Positions 47,229 to 56,485 of a stretch of DNA of 64,000 nucleotides are shown here, piece after piece (the first letter of the stretch is position 1; each line of letters starts with the position of its first letter). The DNA lies in contig NZ_CP065534.1 in the NCBI RefSeq assembly GCF_015999465.1, positions 2,232,001 to 2,296,000 of the forward strand, read 5' to 3'. Made by a program: the position numbers and the translations under genes. Source of the DNA: Lonsdalea populi. GTDB lineage: Bacteria; Pseudomonadota; Gammaproteobacteria; Enterobacterales; Enterobacteriaceae. The notes under the pieces are model-generated. The model saw only the letters and a list, made by a program, of their open reading frames with translations, ran no database searches and was not told the origin of the DNA.

Positions 47229-48023
47229 TCAAGCGTTGCGCGATGATGCGGCTTCGGCGCCTTTTTGCCAGCGCTGTAAACGTTCCAGCGGCAACTGACG
47301 GTAAAAGCGCGTGAACACGTTATAGACCACGGGGAAACGTTCGTAGAGCAGTTCGGGCGCGCTAAAGAAGTACTCGGACAGCACGGCGAAACACTCAGCG
47401 GGATCGCACGCGGCATAGGGATCCATGCTGGCCCCCTCTTCTCCCACCAGGTCGATCTCCTCCTGCAGCTCGCTCATCGCCCCGTGGAGCGCCTGCTCCC
47501 ACTGCGCTATTTCCCACAGAGGAAGCAGTGGAACGCCGCTGATTTCACGCCCTCCGCGAAGATCCAACTTATGCGCCACTTCGTGGATCACCAGATTGAA
47601 TCCCGACAGGTCGAAGGAGTCCTGAATGTCCTGCCAATTAAGTACGACCGGCCCCTGCTCCCAACTTTGCCCAGACTGGATAACTTCACCCGAATGGACA
47701 AGGCCGATATCGTCCACCCATTCGTCCGTAACAACAAACGGCGAAGGATAGATGAGGACGTCATAAAAGCTATCAAGCCAATTGATGCCAAGCTCCATCA
47801 CCGGCAGGCAAAACAGCAGCGCGATACGCTGCTGCATTAACACATCCAGTTCGAGATGCTCCAAGGGCACCAGACGCTTTTGCCGAAGAAATTGTTGCGC
47901 AAGGTTGACGAGCCGCTGCCGCTCGCATTCGTCAAGGGGCGCCAATAACGGGATAGATAGCGCAGACTGCCACGCGGTCCCCTCTTCAGGCGAAGGTGGT
48001 GAGGTTTTCCATTGCCACTTCAT
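47229..48023 (-). CDS. mtfA: DgsA (Mlc) titration factor MtfA, zinc metallopeptidase
   Basis: A 264-residue cytoplasmic zincin-type peptidase, the usual length. The zinc motif HEVAHKLDL supplies two His ligands and the catalytic Glu, and a downstream Glu region is in [14 protein letters not shown]. In E. coli MtfA binds Mlc and relieves repression of ptsG, and it has aminopeptidase activity. The context (tRNA-Asn on one side, tRNA-Ser on the other) matches the enterobacterial yeeI locus. Confidence 0.95.
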   Translation of the reverse strand: MKWQWKTSPPSPEEGTAWQSALSIPLLAPLDECERQRLVNLAQQFLRQKRLVPLEHLELDVLMQQRIALLFCLPVMELGINWLDSFYDVLIYPSPFVVTDEWVDDIGLVHSGEVIQSGQSWEQGPVVLNWQDIQDSFDLSGFNLVIHEVAHKLDLRGGREISGVPLLPLWEIAQWEQALHGAMSELQEEIDLVGEEGASMDPYAACDPAECFAVLSEYFFSAPELLYERFPVVYNVFTRFYRQLPLERLQRWQKGAEAASSRNA

Positions 48024-48117
48024 GCATGATTGCTCGCTATGTCGTCACTCAGGTCCAAAGACGGGGATAGGGGCTGTTAAAATGCCTTAAAAACGGGCAT
48101 CATAGTCGCCCTTCCGT

Positions 48118-48207
48118 GGAGAGATGCCGGAGCGGCTGAACGGGACGGTCTCGAAAACCGTTGAGGGAGTCATCCCTCCGAGGGTTCAAATCCCTCTCTC
48201 TCCGCCA
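48118..48207 (+). tRNA. tRNA-Ser (CGA)
   Basis: A 90-nt class II tRNA with a long variable arm and encoded CCA. The acceptor stem is GGAGAGA/TCTCTCC, the anticodon is CGA in GTCTCGAAAACC, and the T-arm GGTTCAAATCC is present. It corresponds to E. coli serU. Confidence 0.97.
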
Positions 48208-48354
48208 TTATTCAAGCAGTTATCCCGACACACTTCTGTGATAAGAATCCCGCTGAGTTAACCTAATGAGAAAATCGGCGCATCATCTCGGGCCTAAAGC
48301 CTTCAGCGAAGCTACGCCGGTTAATCCTGTTTATCAAGGCTCAATCACGCGTGA

Positions 48355-48720
48355 CTACCGTGTACGCCAAAGCCGGTACTGGCCCCAGAAGCCCACTTCC
48401 GCCGCATGTTCCTGCTCGGTGCCGTCGGCAAGCACACCCACGGTTCGTCTCATGCCCATTGACGCCGCTGCGCACTCGTTACTCACGCTCAGTTTGTGCA
48501 AGCCGTTATTCAGATAGGCGGTGACGTACTGATTTTGTCATAACAGCGTAATCTCTTTGCCATCAACCGCGACCACGAACTTACAGAGGCCGCCGCTCCC
48601 GCTACCGATAAACTGTTTATTTCGAGTCACGGTGACTTTGGTCTGCCTGACCTGATTATTGGGCGTGATGGTGGTCTGAGCCAATATATTCTGCAGGACC
48701 GTGCGGTCTGGATCATCCAC
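48355..48720 (-). pseudogene. Decayed small exported protein gene
   Basis: One minus-strand frame runs from 48720 to a TAG at 48355-48357 and is broken by a TGA at 48538-48540. Upstream of the stop it reads VRQTKVTVTRNKQFIGSG...VVAVDGKEITLL, downstream QYVTAYLNNGLHKLSVSNEC...EVGFWGQYRLWRTR. The two parts look like one PEGA-like lipoprotein domain. The N-terminus with its signal sequence is missing (a stop lies directly upstream). Its neighbour on the same strand is also decayed. Confidence 0.65.
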
Positions 48721-48851
48721 TCAATATCACTATAAAAAATAGAAAAATAGACTTTTCGTTATCATTAACCCCATATAAATGGAGAGCAGTTCATTCGCTG
48801 CTCTCATTAAAACTTTTTTATTGAAGCTTAGTGCAAGACAGCAACGAGAGG

Positions 48852-49266
48852 TTATTGCGCTTGAGGTGTTAACGTTGCATTGGCGGCTTTGGGGTGAAGC
48901 GTATACATACCGCCGTTGAAAGGATCCACCAGTAAATATCCGCTTAGACCGCCAAATAACAGGTTCCCGCCGATATACCCCCCGTTCGCAGATGATCGAA
49001 CAGGCAACGTCGCGGCTGATAACTTTCTTTTGTGAACGTAATCAGGTATTTTTTCCACCAAAATAATGTCCGTTAGATTTATCCAGAACTACGTTTTAAG
49101 GCGTATTACCGGTGACGACGACTTGCCCGGTTTCATCCTGTATCGAGAATTTTACGCCAGTGGGATGACTATCAACGTTGACCACCTGAGATCGTTCTCC
49201 TACGATAGTTGCGCACCCAGAAAGTAATATTGCTGCAGATAAAGTAATGACTACTAATTTTTTCAT
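48852..49266 (-). pseudogene. Decayed lipoprotein gene
   Basis: From the ATG at 49266 it has an intact lipoprotein signal (MKKLVVITLSAAILLSGCAT) and the domain VVNVDSHPTGVKFSIQDETG. An in-frame TAA follows GNTP, a frame shift at an A-run follows GHYFGGKN, and the C-terminal frame resumes as SSANGGYIGGNLLFGGLSGYLLVDPFNGGMYTL. A PEGA-domain lipoprotein with that tail is common in Enterobacterales. At least one stop and two shifts show it is inactive. Confidence 0.8.
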
Positions 49267-49585
49267 TTGCGAGTGACTCTTTAACTGGTTTTATATCTAA
49301 CCTGAGTTTGCTAAATATAAAACCAAATATTTCATAGCGAGTCATCCTAAAGCGTCATTGATATTTATTTATAATGGCGGAGGGAGTGGAAAATAATTAT
49401 TGCGATTTAAATACAGCCATGAACGTATTTCAGGGAGAAATCAATATTATTATTTACGCAAGTTATCGCCAGTGCATTTCCTTTCAGAGACCGTCAATCC
49501 CTCTTATTCCGCCTGACCCGGTTATTGTTTCACTGCACCGACGCTTCGCATTAAATATAGTAACGAATTCATCCAGTCCGCCGCA
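49267..49585. other. Intergenic region between the decayed lipoprotein gene and the EAL gene
   Basis: 319 bp, AT-rich, without a supported gene. A 101-codon plus-strand frame (49374-49679) has no ribosome-binding site and runs into the EAL gene antisense. Confidence 0.5.
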
Positions 49586-51118
49586 TTATGACAGCAACGC
49601 TTTCAGGCGTGTCGCGCTCATTGGCCGGCCAAAGTGCCAACCTTGTCCCACGGCGTCGGTGCAATGTTCTTTTACGTAGGCGGCCTGTGCAGCCGTTTCG
49701 ATCCCTTCAACGATGACACAGGTATTCAGCATGGCCGTCATCGTGAACAGCAAATCGACCATGCGGGCGTTAACGGAATCGGTGCCAATGGCTTCGGTAA
49801 ACATTCGGTCAATCTTGATAGCATCAAACGGCAGGCTGGAAAGATATGAAAAGTTGGAGTAACCCGTGCCGAAATCGTCAATGGCAATACGATATCCCTG
49901 CGCGCGAAACTCGGATAATCGTTTCGCCAACGTCGTATAATTGGCCGTCGAACGCTCCGTTATCTCAAGTATAATTTGTTTCGGCGTCACGCTGAAATTC
50001 GCCACCTGTTCATTCAGGTACGCCTGATAATCGGTATCCAATACGTCGGAGATATCCAGATTGATGCTGAGGTAAAACTCCGGATTATTTAACAGCAGAC
50101 TTTGCATCTCTGCGATCGATAGGCGGGTAATATGGCGCGTAATCTCGCCAATTATTCCCTGTTTTTCCGCAATAGGGATAAATACATCAGGAGACACGCT
50201 CTGACCGTGTTTATCCGTCCAGCGAGCCAGAGCTTCCACGCCGATGATTTTCTCATCATTAAGATAAATGATCGGTTGGTAATTCACGTGAAGCTTTTTA
50301 TGGCTGACGGCCAGACGCAGCTGTTTCGAGATGGAGCGATTAATATCGAGCAGCAGAAAAAAAACCAGCGTCAGCGAGCCGCCTAATATAGCGCCCAACA
50401 ATGAGATAGCGGAAATCATATAGGTAGGCATCTGTAGAACGCCGGAGGCGCTTAGCCGTGCATGAATACAGATTTCATACAGTTTACTACACAGGTAGGA
50501 CTGGCGATATTGGGCGAGCCAGGAGCTTTCATAGCGAGACGGCGTCACGCTTTTGCTGCCGAAAGTCTGGAAAACGTGTTGGTCGTCCGCTGACGTCAAT
50601 ATCGCGCCGTAGCCGCGTAGCGGATAAGAAAAACTGCGGAAGGCATCGGGCGACATAAACACCACCACGTTTTTTCGGCTGGCGATGTCGGTTTGAATTC
50701 GGGGATCAATGAGGCCTTTCACGGCGGTCCAAAGCTGGGTACCGTCCGCCTTTTGAACGTCTGTTTCTGGCAGAGCAATCGGCGATGGCAGTACGCCACG
50801 CCCGGCGGTACATAATAACTCGCCGTTTTGTATCCGCCCGACATCCATAATATAGCGATACTTATAAACCATGTAGCGAAGCTGAAATAAATCGTCTTCA
50901 GAGCAGGGGGAATACTTCAATGCATAGGCTTCGTTAAGTACGGTATTGGATTCAGTGACGACGTCATCGGATCGATTCATGATGGCTGCGGCGTAATCCT
51001 GCAATTTCTTTTGATCGTTCTTTGCAATCACCCGCTGACTCAGGAGCAATAAAATCAATATTCCTCCCACAATGCCAGCGACAACCATCGCTAGAATCAT
51101 TTTATTTATTGATTTCAC
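49586..51118 (-). CDS. CSS-motif EAL-domain cyclic-di-GMP phosphodiesterase
   Basis: About 510 residues. An N-terminal membrane span, a periplasmic CSS-type domain (CSEDD near residue 60, with partner cysteines in LLCTAGRG and YEICIHA), a second span near 235, then an EAL domain with EALARW, SINLDISDVLD, LEITERS, the metal-binding DDFGTGYSNFSYL, KIDRMFTEAI and VEGIET. All catalytic motifs are present, so it should hydrolyse c-di-GMP, controlled by periplasmic redox state via DsbA/B in related proteins. The GTG at 51118, with GGGGAAG 8 nt upstream, is preferred over an ATG at 51160. Confidence 0.88.
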   Translation of the reverse strand: MKSINKMILAMVVAGIVGGILILLLLSQRVIAKNDQKKLQDYAAAIMNRSDDVVTESNTVLNEAYALKYSPCSEDDLFQLRYMVYKYRYIMDVGRIQNGELLCTAGRGVLPSPIALPETDVQKADGTQLWTAVKGLIDPRIQTDIASRKNVVVFMSPDAFRSFSYPLRGYGAILTSADDQHVFQTFGSKSVTPSRYESSWLAQYRQSYLCSKLYEICIHARLSASGVLQMPTYMISAISLLGAILGGSLTLVFFLLLDINRSISKQLRLAVSHKKLHVNYQPIIYLNDEKIIGVEALARWTDKHGQSVSPDVFIPIAEKQGIIGEITRHITRLSIAEMQSLLLNNPEFYLSINLDISDVLDTDYQAYLNEQVANFSVTPKQIILEITERSTANYTTLAKRLSEFRAQGYRIAIDDFGTGYSNFSYLSSLPFDAIKIDRMFTEAIGTDSVNARMVDLLFTMTAMLNTCVIVEGIETAAQAAYVKEHCTDAVGQGWHFGRPMSATRLKALLS

Positions 51119-51399
51119 GTTGACTTCCCCGGCCTTGATAAATTCCAACTCACCGCCCATTAATCGGCATCACTTTGTCTAAGTTTATTGATTTATCTTT
51201 GAATCAATCCCGCAAATATCACTGTTGATGTCACGTATTTACAGTAATTTTTCGATTTAACCCTCTCTCTCTTAACGACACATTAACCCTGAGTGATCAA
51301 GCGTCATGTCCGGACATCCACCCGTATCGCCGCCGGTAATATTGCCAAAAGATGGCCTAAGCTAAGCGAGGCAGCAGATGCCCGGCGCAGGCCGGACAA

Positions 51400-52329
51400 T
51401 TAGTGATACAGCGAGGGCTCGCCCGCCGGGCGAGTTTTGAAGCGGCGATGCAGCCAAAGATATTGGCCCGGCGCCTTCATGATTTCACTTTCAATAGCCC
51501 GATTTATGTAGGCCGCGGCGGCCAGACTATCGTCATAAGGATAGTGCTCGAGCGCCGGCGAAATCATCAGCTGATATCCCTGTCCCGCCGGTTTACGGAT
51601 GACAACAGCCGTCACCAGCCTGGGTTGGGCCAGACGAGCAATGGTGAAGGTGCCGTTCGAGGTCGCCGCCTTCTCTACGCCAAAAAAGGGAACGAACACG
51701 CTGCCTTTAGGCCCGTTGTCTTGATCGGGCGCGAACCATACCGTGCCGCCGCGTTTAAGCGTGTGCACCATGCTGATCAGATTTTTGCGGTTTACCAGCA
51801 CGTTACCCGACCGGGACCGTCCCCACTTCTGCACCCGCTCCAGAATTGGGCTATTGTGCGGACGATACATAACCACCATCGGTTTACAGTGGCCGAGAAT
51901 ACGAAAATGCAACTCCAGCGTCATGAAATGCACGCCGATCACCATGACGCCGTTCTGCTGATCCTGCGTATTGTGCAGGTGCTCCAACCCGACGATATCA
52001 ATCCAATGTTTTATGCGCTTATCGGGCCAAAACCAGGCCATCCCCGTTTCCAGCAGCGCAATGCCGAGCGACGAAAAATGCTCGGTCAGTTTGGCCTGTT
52101 TCTGGTGCTCGTCCATCTCTGGAAAACACAGCTCAAGATTACGCCGGGCAATACCGACCCGTCGCTTCATAAAATGCATAGAACGCCGTCCCAACCAGCC
52201 GCCAAGACGCACCAGAATGGGATAAGGCAATTGAACCAACAGATACAACACCGCCAGACCGAACCACAGAGGCCAGTGTCTGGGATGCGCATAACGCATG
52301 GATGAGTAGAGTCGCGAGTGAGTCGCCAT
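51400..52329 (-). CDS. LpxL/LpxP-family lipid A late acyltransferase
   Basis: A 309-residue lysophospholipid-acyltransferase-fold protein. There is an N-terminal membrane anchor (LWFGLAVLYLLVQLPYPILVRLGG), the catalytic motif GVHFMTLELHF (H-x4-E), MYRPHNSP and WFAPDQDNGPKGSVFVPFFG. It transfers lauroyl or palmitoleoyl from ACP to Kdo2-lipid IVA at the inner membrane. LpxP versus LpxL cannot be settled by eye. The ATG at 52329 has AAGGA upstream; an in-frame GTG at 52347 overlaps that site. Confidence 0.9.
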   Translation of the reverse strand: MATHSRLYSSMRYAHPRHWPLWFGLAVLYLLVQLPYPILVRLGGWLGRRSMHFMKRRVGIARRNLELCFPEMDEHQKQAKLTEHFSSLGIALLETGMAWFWPDKRIKHWIDIVGLEHLHNTQDQQNGVMVIGVHFMTLELHFRILGHCKPMVVMYRPHNSPILERVQKWGRSRSGNVLVNRKNLISMVHTLKRGGTVWFAPDQDNGPKGSVFVPFFGVEKAATSNGTFTIARLAQPRLVTAVVIRKPAGQGYQLMISPALEHYPYDDSLAAAAYINRAIESEIMKAPGQYLWLHRRFKTRPAGEPSLYH

Positions 52330-52660
52330 AGGCGCGTTATCCTTCACTATCAGAAAATGACAGCCTCAATGACTATCTTCAGAGCCAACAGCTTGAGCCG
52401 TTTCTGAACAAAACCATTGCATCAACGAACGCTGCTTAGACATTGTGGCGAGACGTTAATTCCGGGCTGAAGGCGTTCGACTGCACATTTCATACAACGG
52501 TCATATAATCCCGCGGCGACACAGGGAAACATCGCAGTGAGTCCGGCGCAGTCATGCATGAAGAGTGAAAATAGCGAAACGGCGCGCAGAGAGTGAAACG
52601 TGACGGTAGGAAAAAACGGGCCGTGGCGAATCCACAACCCTGGGGAAACGTGTTAAGCGA
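52330..52660. other. Intergenic region between the acyltransferase and aldehyde dehydrogenase genes
   Basis: 331 bp with no supported gene; it presumably carries the acyltransferase promoter. A minus-strand 71-codon frame (52422-52637) shows no family features. Confidence 0.5.
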
Positions 52661-54079
52661 TTAAGGTTTCAGAATAGATTCAATCTCCGCCATTTTCTGC
52701 CCATAGGGAGCACGCATACGCAGGTTATATTCCCCGCTGGGGCTTTGCTCCACTACCGCTTTGGCATGACTGAAGCGTCGGAAACCGTGAATGCCGTGGT
52801 ATGCCCCCATCCCGGACGCGCCCACGCCGCCGAACGGCACGCTTTCAATCGTGGCCTGCGTCATGACGTCGTTCACCACCAACGCGCCGGAGGTCGTGTG
52901 TTCGCTGAATTCACGCTGACGCACCGGGTCCTGACCGAAGTAATAGGCCGCCAGCGGACGCGGATGCGCATTGATGTAGGCAACAGCTTCTTCCGGTTTG
53001 GTATAGGTTTTCAACGGCAGGATCGGCCCGAAAATTTCTTCCTGCATCACCAACATATCGTCAGTCACGTTCAGCACCACCGTCGGCGACAGCTTGCGCT
53101 GCGACAGCGCGACGCCCGCTTCCCCCTCAGCGGAAAGCTCAATAACCGTCGCGCCCTTTTCACGAGCATCGGCCAGCAGCTGCTGCAACCGCTGGAAGTG
53201 ACGATCGCTGATGATGCCGGTGTAATCAGGGTTCTCCGACAACGTAGGGAACGCTTCGGCGATAAACGCGCGCGCATGTTTGACAAATGCATCGCAGGCA
53301 GACTCAGGCAGCAGGACGTAGTCCGGCGACATGCAAATCTGTCCGGCGTTGAACGTCTTGACCGTCATCACGCGCTCGGCGGTCGTCTGGATATCGGCAT
53401 CGGTATCCACCATCACCGGTGATTTACCGCCAAGTTCCAGCGTTACCGGCACGAGATTTTCCGCCGCCGCACGCATGACGTGGCGGCCCACGCTGGTACT
53501 GCCGGTGAAAATCAGATGATCGAACGCCTGAGCGCTAAACGCCTTGCCGACGTCCGCATCGCCCAGCACGGTAGTCACTTCCAGCGGGTCGAAATAGCGC
53601 GCCACCAAATCCGCCAGCAGCTCGGCCGTCCGCGGCGTGAGTTCGGAAGGTTTGATCAACGCGCGGTTGCCGGCGGCGAGGACGCCCGCCAGCGGACAAA
53701 ACGCCAGATTCAGCGGGAAATTCCACGGGCTGATAATACCAACGACCCCAAGCGGCTGATACTGCACCCGCGCATGCATGCCCGGCCCCGGCGCAGGCTG
53801 TGCGTCAGGCTGCATCCACTGCGCCAGATTTTCGCGAGCGTACTCCAGCGCGTTCACAGGCCCCAGAATATCCGCCATGGTGGTCTGATAAGAACTTCGG
53901 TGACCGTAGTCGGCGCGAACCGCCGCTTCCAATTCCTGATGATGGCGAGTCAGTAACTGGATGGCGCGCTCAATGCGGTCACGGCGCAATTCACTGCTGG
54001 CAGGGCCGTCCTGCACGTGCGCACGTTTCATGTTGGCGATGATGGCAGACAAAGAGGCCGCGGTAACTGAAGAACTCAT
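52661..54079 (-). CDS. Coniferyl-aldehyde dehydrogenase-type enzyme
   Basis: A 472-residue aldehyde dehydrogenase of the CALDH/ALDH3-like group. The catalytic Cys is in FNAGQICMSPDYVL, the general-base Glu in VTLELGGKSPVMV, and the NAD-contact segment is ISPWNFPLNLAFCPLAGVLAAGN. FTGSTSVGRHVM is present, and the C-terminus has VPFGGVGASGMGAYHG. It oxidises aromatic or aliphatic aldehydes to acids, useful against lignin-derived aldehydes in plants. It is 26 bp after the DJ-1/PfpI gene, in the TetR-controlled operon. Confidence 0.88.
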   Translation of the reverse strand: MSSSVTAASLSAIIANMKRAHVQDGPASSELRRDRIERAIQLLTRHHQELEAAVRADYGHRSSYQTTMADILGPVNALEYARENLAQWMQPDAQPAPGPGMHARVQYQPLGVVGIISPWNFPLNLAFCPLAGVLAAGNRALIKPSELTPRTAELLADLVARYFDPLEVTTVLGDADVGKAFSAQAFDHLIFTGSTSVGRHVMRAAAENLVPVTLELGGKSPVMVDTDADIQTTAERVMTVKTFNAGQICMSPDYVLLPESACDAFVKHARAFIAEAFPTLSENPDYTGIISDRHFQRLQQLLADAREKGATVIELSAEGEAGVALSQRKLSPTVVLNVTDDMLVMQEEIFGPILPLKTYTKPEEAVAYINAHPRPLAAYYFGQDPVRQREFSEHTTSGALVVNDVMTQATIESVPFGGVGASGMGAYHGIHGFRRFSHAKAVVEQSPSGEYNLRMRAPYGQKMAEIESILKP

Positions 54080-54105
54080 GATTTACTCCGAAATAGAAAT
54101 GCTGA

Positions 54106-54783
54106 TTAGGCCAGCTGTTTGAGCAGAGTCTGAGCGACCCCTTCTGAACTCGCCGGGTTTTGGCCCGTGATCAGAAGACCGTCGGCGACAATATGGGGCT
54201 GCCAGTCGGGGCCTTTTTCGTAGCGCCCGCCCAACTGCGTAAATTCGTCTTCGATCAGGAACGGAACCACTTCCGTCAACTGCACCGCGGCCTCTTCGCT
54301 ATTCGAGAAACCGGTCACTTTGCGTCCTTTGATCAACGGTTCGCCATCGGCGGCGCGGACATGACGCAGCGCGCCAGGCGCATGGCAGACCAAGCCCTGC
54401 GGTTTCCCGGCACGGTCAAAGGCTTCGAGCAGCGAGATGGAATCGGCGCTTTCCGCCAGATCCCACAACGGACCATGGCCGCCGGGATAGAATACCGCGT
54501 CAAAATCAGTCACGTTGACCTCAGACAGTTTCCTCGTATGGCTCAGTGCGTTCTGGGCGTCCGCATCCTGCCGGAAACGTTCGGTCGCGGCAGTCTGTGC
54601 TTCCGGCGCATCGCTGACCGGGTCCAGCGGGGGCTGTCCCCCCAGCGGCGACACCAACGTGATAGCTGCTCCCGCATCTTTAAATACGTAGTAAGGGGCC
54701 GCAAACTCTTCCAACCAGAAACCCGTTTTCTTACCGGTATTGCCAAGGCGGTCATGCGACGTTAAGACCATCAGAATGTTCAT
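54106..54783 (-). CDS. DJ-1/PfpI family protein (glyoxalase III/chaperone-like)
   Basis: A 225-residue type-1 glutamine-amidotransferase-fold protein. The nucleophile elbow LVCHAPGAL carries the Cys, PGGHGPLWDLAE the oxyanion side, and KKTGFWLEEFAAPYYVF is the typical N-terminal segment. Related proteins act as glutathione-independent glyoxalases or reactive-aldehyde-detoxifying enzymes. Its place between a TetR regulator (39 bp) and an aldehyde dehydrogenase supports a detoxification role. Confidence 0.88.
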   Translation of the reverse strand: MNILMVLTSHDRLGNTGKKTGFWLEEFAAPYYVFKDAGAAITLVSPLGGQPPLDPVSDAPEAQTAATERFRQDADAQNALSHTRKLSEVNVTDFDAVFYPGGHGPLWDLAESADSISLLEAFDRAGKPQGLVCHAPGALRHVRAADGEPLIKGRKVTGFSNSEEAAVQLTEVVPFLIEDEFTQLGGRYEKGPDWQPHIVADGLLITGQNPASSEGVAQTLLKQLA

Positions 54784-54822
54784 ACAAGACTCCTAAAAAG
54801 AATGATGAAGGCGCACCGATAA

Positions 54823-55440
54823 CTATTCGGCGTCCTTAAGCCCCCCTGCGGGGGGAAGCAATAACTCGGTGGCGGTCAATGCCTGGTGCAACGGCGTTTT
54901 GTCCTTTTCCAACTTGAACAATAGGGCAGCCCCCAGCCACAGCTGATACAAGGTTTGCGTAGTGGCCTCCGGCGACAGCGTCAACCGTAACGAACCGTCC
55001 GCTTGCCCATCGGCCACCGTCTCGGCGATACGGGCCACCAGACGTGACACGCCATCGCACAATATCAGCCGCATATCTTCAGAGAGATCGGCAACCTCCG
55101 CCGCCAGTTTCACTACCAGACAGTGTTCAGCCCAACCGCCCAGTTGGGGATCGTCAATCCACGCGGTCCAGTAACGCATTAACCGCTCGCGACCACTGCC
55201 CGCTTCCGCACTAAACAGCGTATCCAAACGTTGATGATATTCGTTGACGTAATCGGCCAGCAGTTCGCAACCGAACTGCTCTTTAGAAGCAAAGTAGTGG
55301 TAGAACGACCCCTTAGGCACCTGACAGGTATCCAGAATCGCTTTGAGCCCGACGCCCACAAACCCCTGCCGCAGCACCAATAGGCGACCGGTATCGAGAA
55401 TTTGCTGACGCGTCTGTTTTGTTTTGTTCATTGAAGTCAT
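54823..55440 (-). CDS. TetR-family regulator (NemR/AcuR-like)
   Basis: A 205-residue repressor. The helix-turn-helix covers TRQQILDTGRLLVLRQGFVGVGLKAILDTCQVPKGSFYHYFASKEQF, and the ligand domain includes WAEHCLVVKLAAEVADLSEDM. The Cys in CLVVKL corresponds to the redox- and electrophile-sensing Cys in NemR. An operator-like palindrome with the NemR-box pattern lies just upstream. It heads the operon with the DJ-1 and aldehyde dehydrogenase genes, so electrophiles probably induce all three. The start may be three codons later (MNKTKQ). Confidence 0.88.
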   Translation of the reverse strand: MTSMNKTKQTRQQILDTGRLLVLRQGFVGVGLKAILDTCQVPKGSFYHYFASKEQFGCELLADYVNEYHQRLDTLFSAEAGSGRERLMRYWTAWIDDPQLGGWAEHCLVVKLAAEVADLSEDMRLILCDGVSRLVARIAETVADGQADGSLRLTLSPEATTQTLYQLWLGAALLFKLEKDKTPLHQALTATELLLPPAGGLKDAE

Positions 55441-55460
55441 AACATCAAGATAACATTAAA

Positions 55461-55475
55461 TAGACCGGTCGTCTA
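55461..55475. promoter_or_regulatory. NemR-box-like operator upstream of the TetR gene
   Basis: TAGACCGGTCGTCTA is an inverted repeat of TAGAC around CGGTC, close to the E. coli NemR box. It begins 21 bp before the regulator's start codon. Confidence 0.6.
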
Positions 55476-55635
55476 GTGATGGATGGAAATGAGAGGAGCG
55501 GATACCGGCGGACAATGCGCCTGCGGCTCTACGCCCCACGCGCTGGGTTTCTGAATGCAGGCGAAGTACAGCACAGGATGGGCGGGCAGCGTCGGGTGCG
55601 AGCCGGATGTTGGCAAAGGGCAAGGATCAAATAAG

Positions 55636-55684
55636 CTTTGGGCTTTGGGCTTTGGGCTTTGGGCTTTGGGCTTTGGGCTTTGGG
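55636..55684. repeat. Seven perfect tandem copies of a 7-bp unit (CTTTGGG)
   Basis: Seven uninterrupted copies of CTTTGGG (49 bp) between the TetR gene and the phosphoglycerate-mutase-like gene. Perfect short repeats like this change length by slippage. It lies 81 bp beyond the mutase stop and about 195 bp upstream of the divergently placed TetR gene. Confidence 0.95.
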
Positions 55685-55765
55685 CAGAGTATCAAGCTCT
55701 CGTCTCCCCCATCACAACGGCGGCGCGCTATGACTGCGGTCGCCGTTATGTCTCGAAGAGCGCAT

Positions 55766-56485
55766 TTACCGCTCGATCAGGGCGATATCAGTGCCGAGAA
55801 AGCAGGAACGCTGCACCGTCATTTTTTCATCAAATTCGTAAACCAGCGGAATACCAGTGGGGATCTGCGCGCACATGATCTCCCGGTCCGAGAGGTGATT
55901 CAACTGCTTGACCAGCGCCCGAATCGAATTGCGATGAGCGATCACCAGCAGGCGTTCGCCCGAGCGGATCCGCGGAGCCAGCGAAGTCTGCCAATAATGC
56001 ATCACCCGATCGCCGGTCATACGCAGGCTCTCCCCCAGCGGAAACTCGCCCGGAGCCAGATGCGTATAGCGGGAATCGTAGCCGGAAAAGCGATCGTGGA
56101 TCGACGTGAGCGGCGGCGGCGGAACGTCATAACTTTTTCGCCACTGGTGTACCAAGGCTTTTCCGAGTCGTTCGGCCGTTTCCGCCTTGTTCAGTCCTTG
56201 CAGCGCGCCGTAGTGGCGCTCGTTCAGACGCCAGCTTTTCTCCACCGGCAGCCACTGCAGACCCAGCTCATCAAGCGCAATGTGCAGCGAATGCAACGTC
56301 CGCTTCAGCACCGAAGTACAGGCCGCATCAAACGTAAAACCTTCCTGTCTGAGCAACTGCGCCGCCAGCCGCGCCTCTTCTCGCCCCTTGTCGGTCAGCG
56401 GCACATCGACCCACCCGGTGAATCGATTTTGATCGTTCCACTCGCTTTCACCGTGCCGCAACAGCACCAACTTAAACACAGCCAT
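55766..56485 (-). CDS. gpmA: GpmA-like 2,3-bisphosphoglycerate-dependent phosphoglycerate mutase (divergent)
   Basis: A 239-residue dPGM-family protein. The catalytic RHGESEWN (His near residue 11), TSVLKRTLHSL (Arg), LNERHYGALQG (Glu) and GERLLVIAHRNSIRAL (second His) are all present. It is shorter than E. coli GpmA (250) and lacks the Ala/Lys-rich tail. The usually invariant Gly after the second catalytic His is Arg (AHRNS instead of AHGNS), and the QWRRG segment is QWRKS. It may therefore be a paralogue with altered activity; a canonical gpmA elsewhere would support that. Confidence 0.8.
   Translation of the reverse strand: MAVFKLVLLRHGESEWNDQNRFTGWVDVPLTDKGREEARLAAQLLRQEGFTFDAACTSVLKRTLHSLHIALDELGLQWLPVEKSWRLNERHYGALQGLNKAETAERLGKALVHQWRKSYDVPPPPLTSIHDRFSGYDSRYTHLAPGEFPLGESLRMTGDRVMHYWQTSLAPRIRSGERLLVIAHRNSIRALVKQLNHLSDREIMCAQIPTGIPLVYEFDEKMTVQRSCFLGTDIALIER

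Noticed and set aside
49374..49679. 101-codon plus-strand frame
   Set aside because: No ribosome-binding site, no motif, and its end is antisense to the EAL-domain gene.
55636..55684. Possible CRISPR array
   Set aside because: The units are 7 bp with no spacers; this is a simple tandem repeat. No CRISPR repeat-spacer pattern or cas gene was seen in the window.
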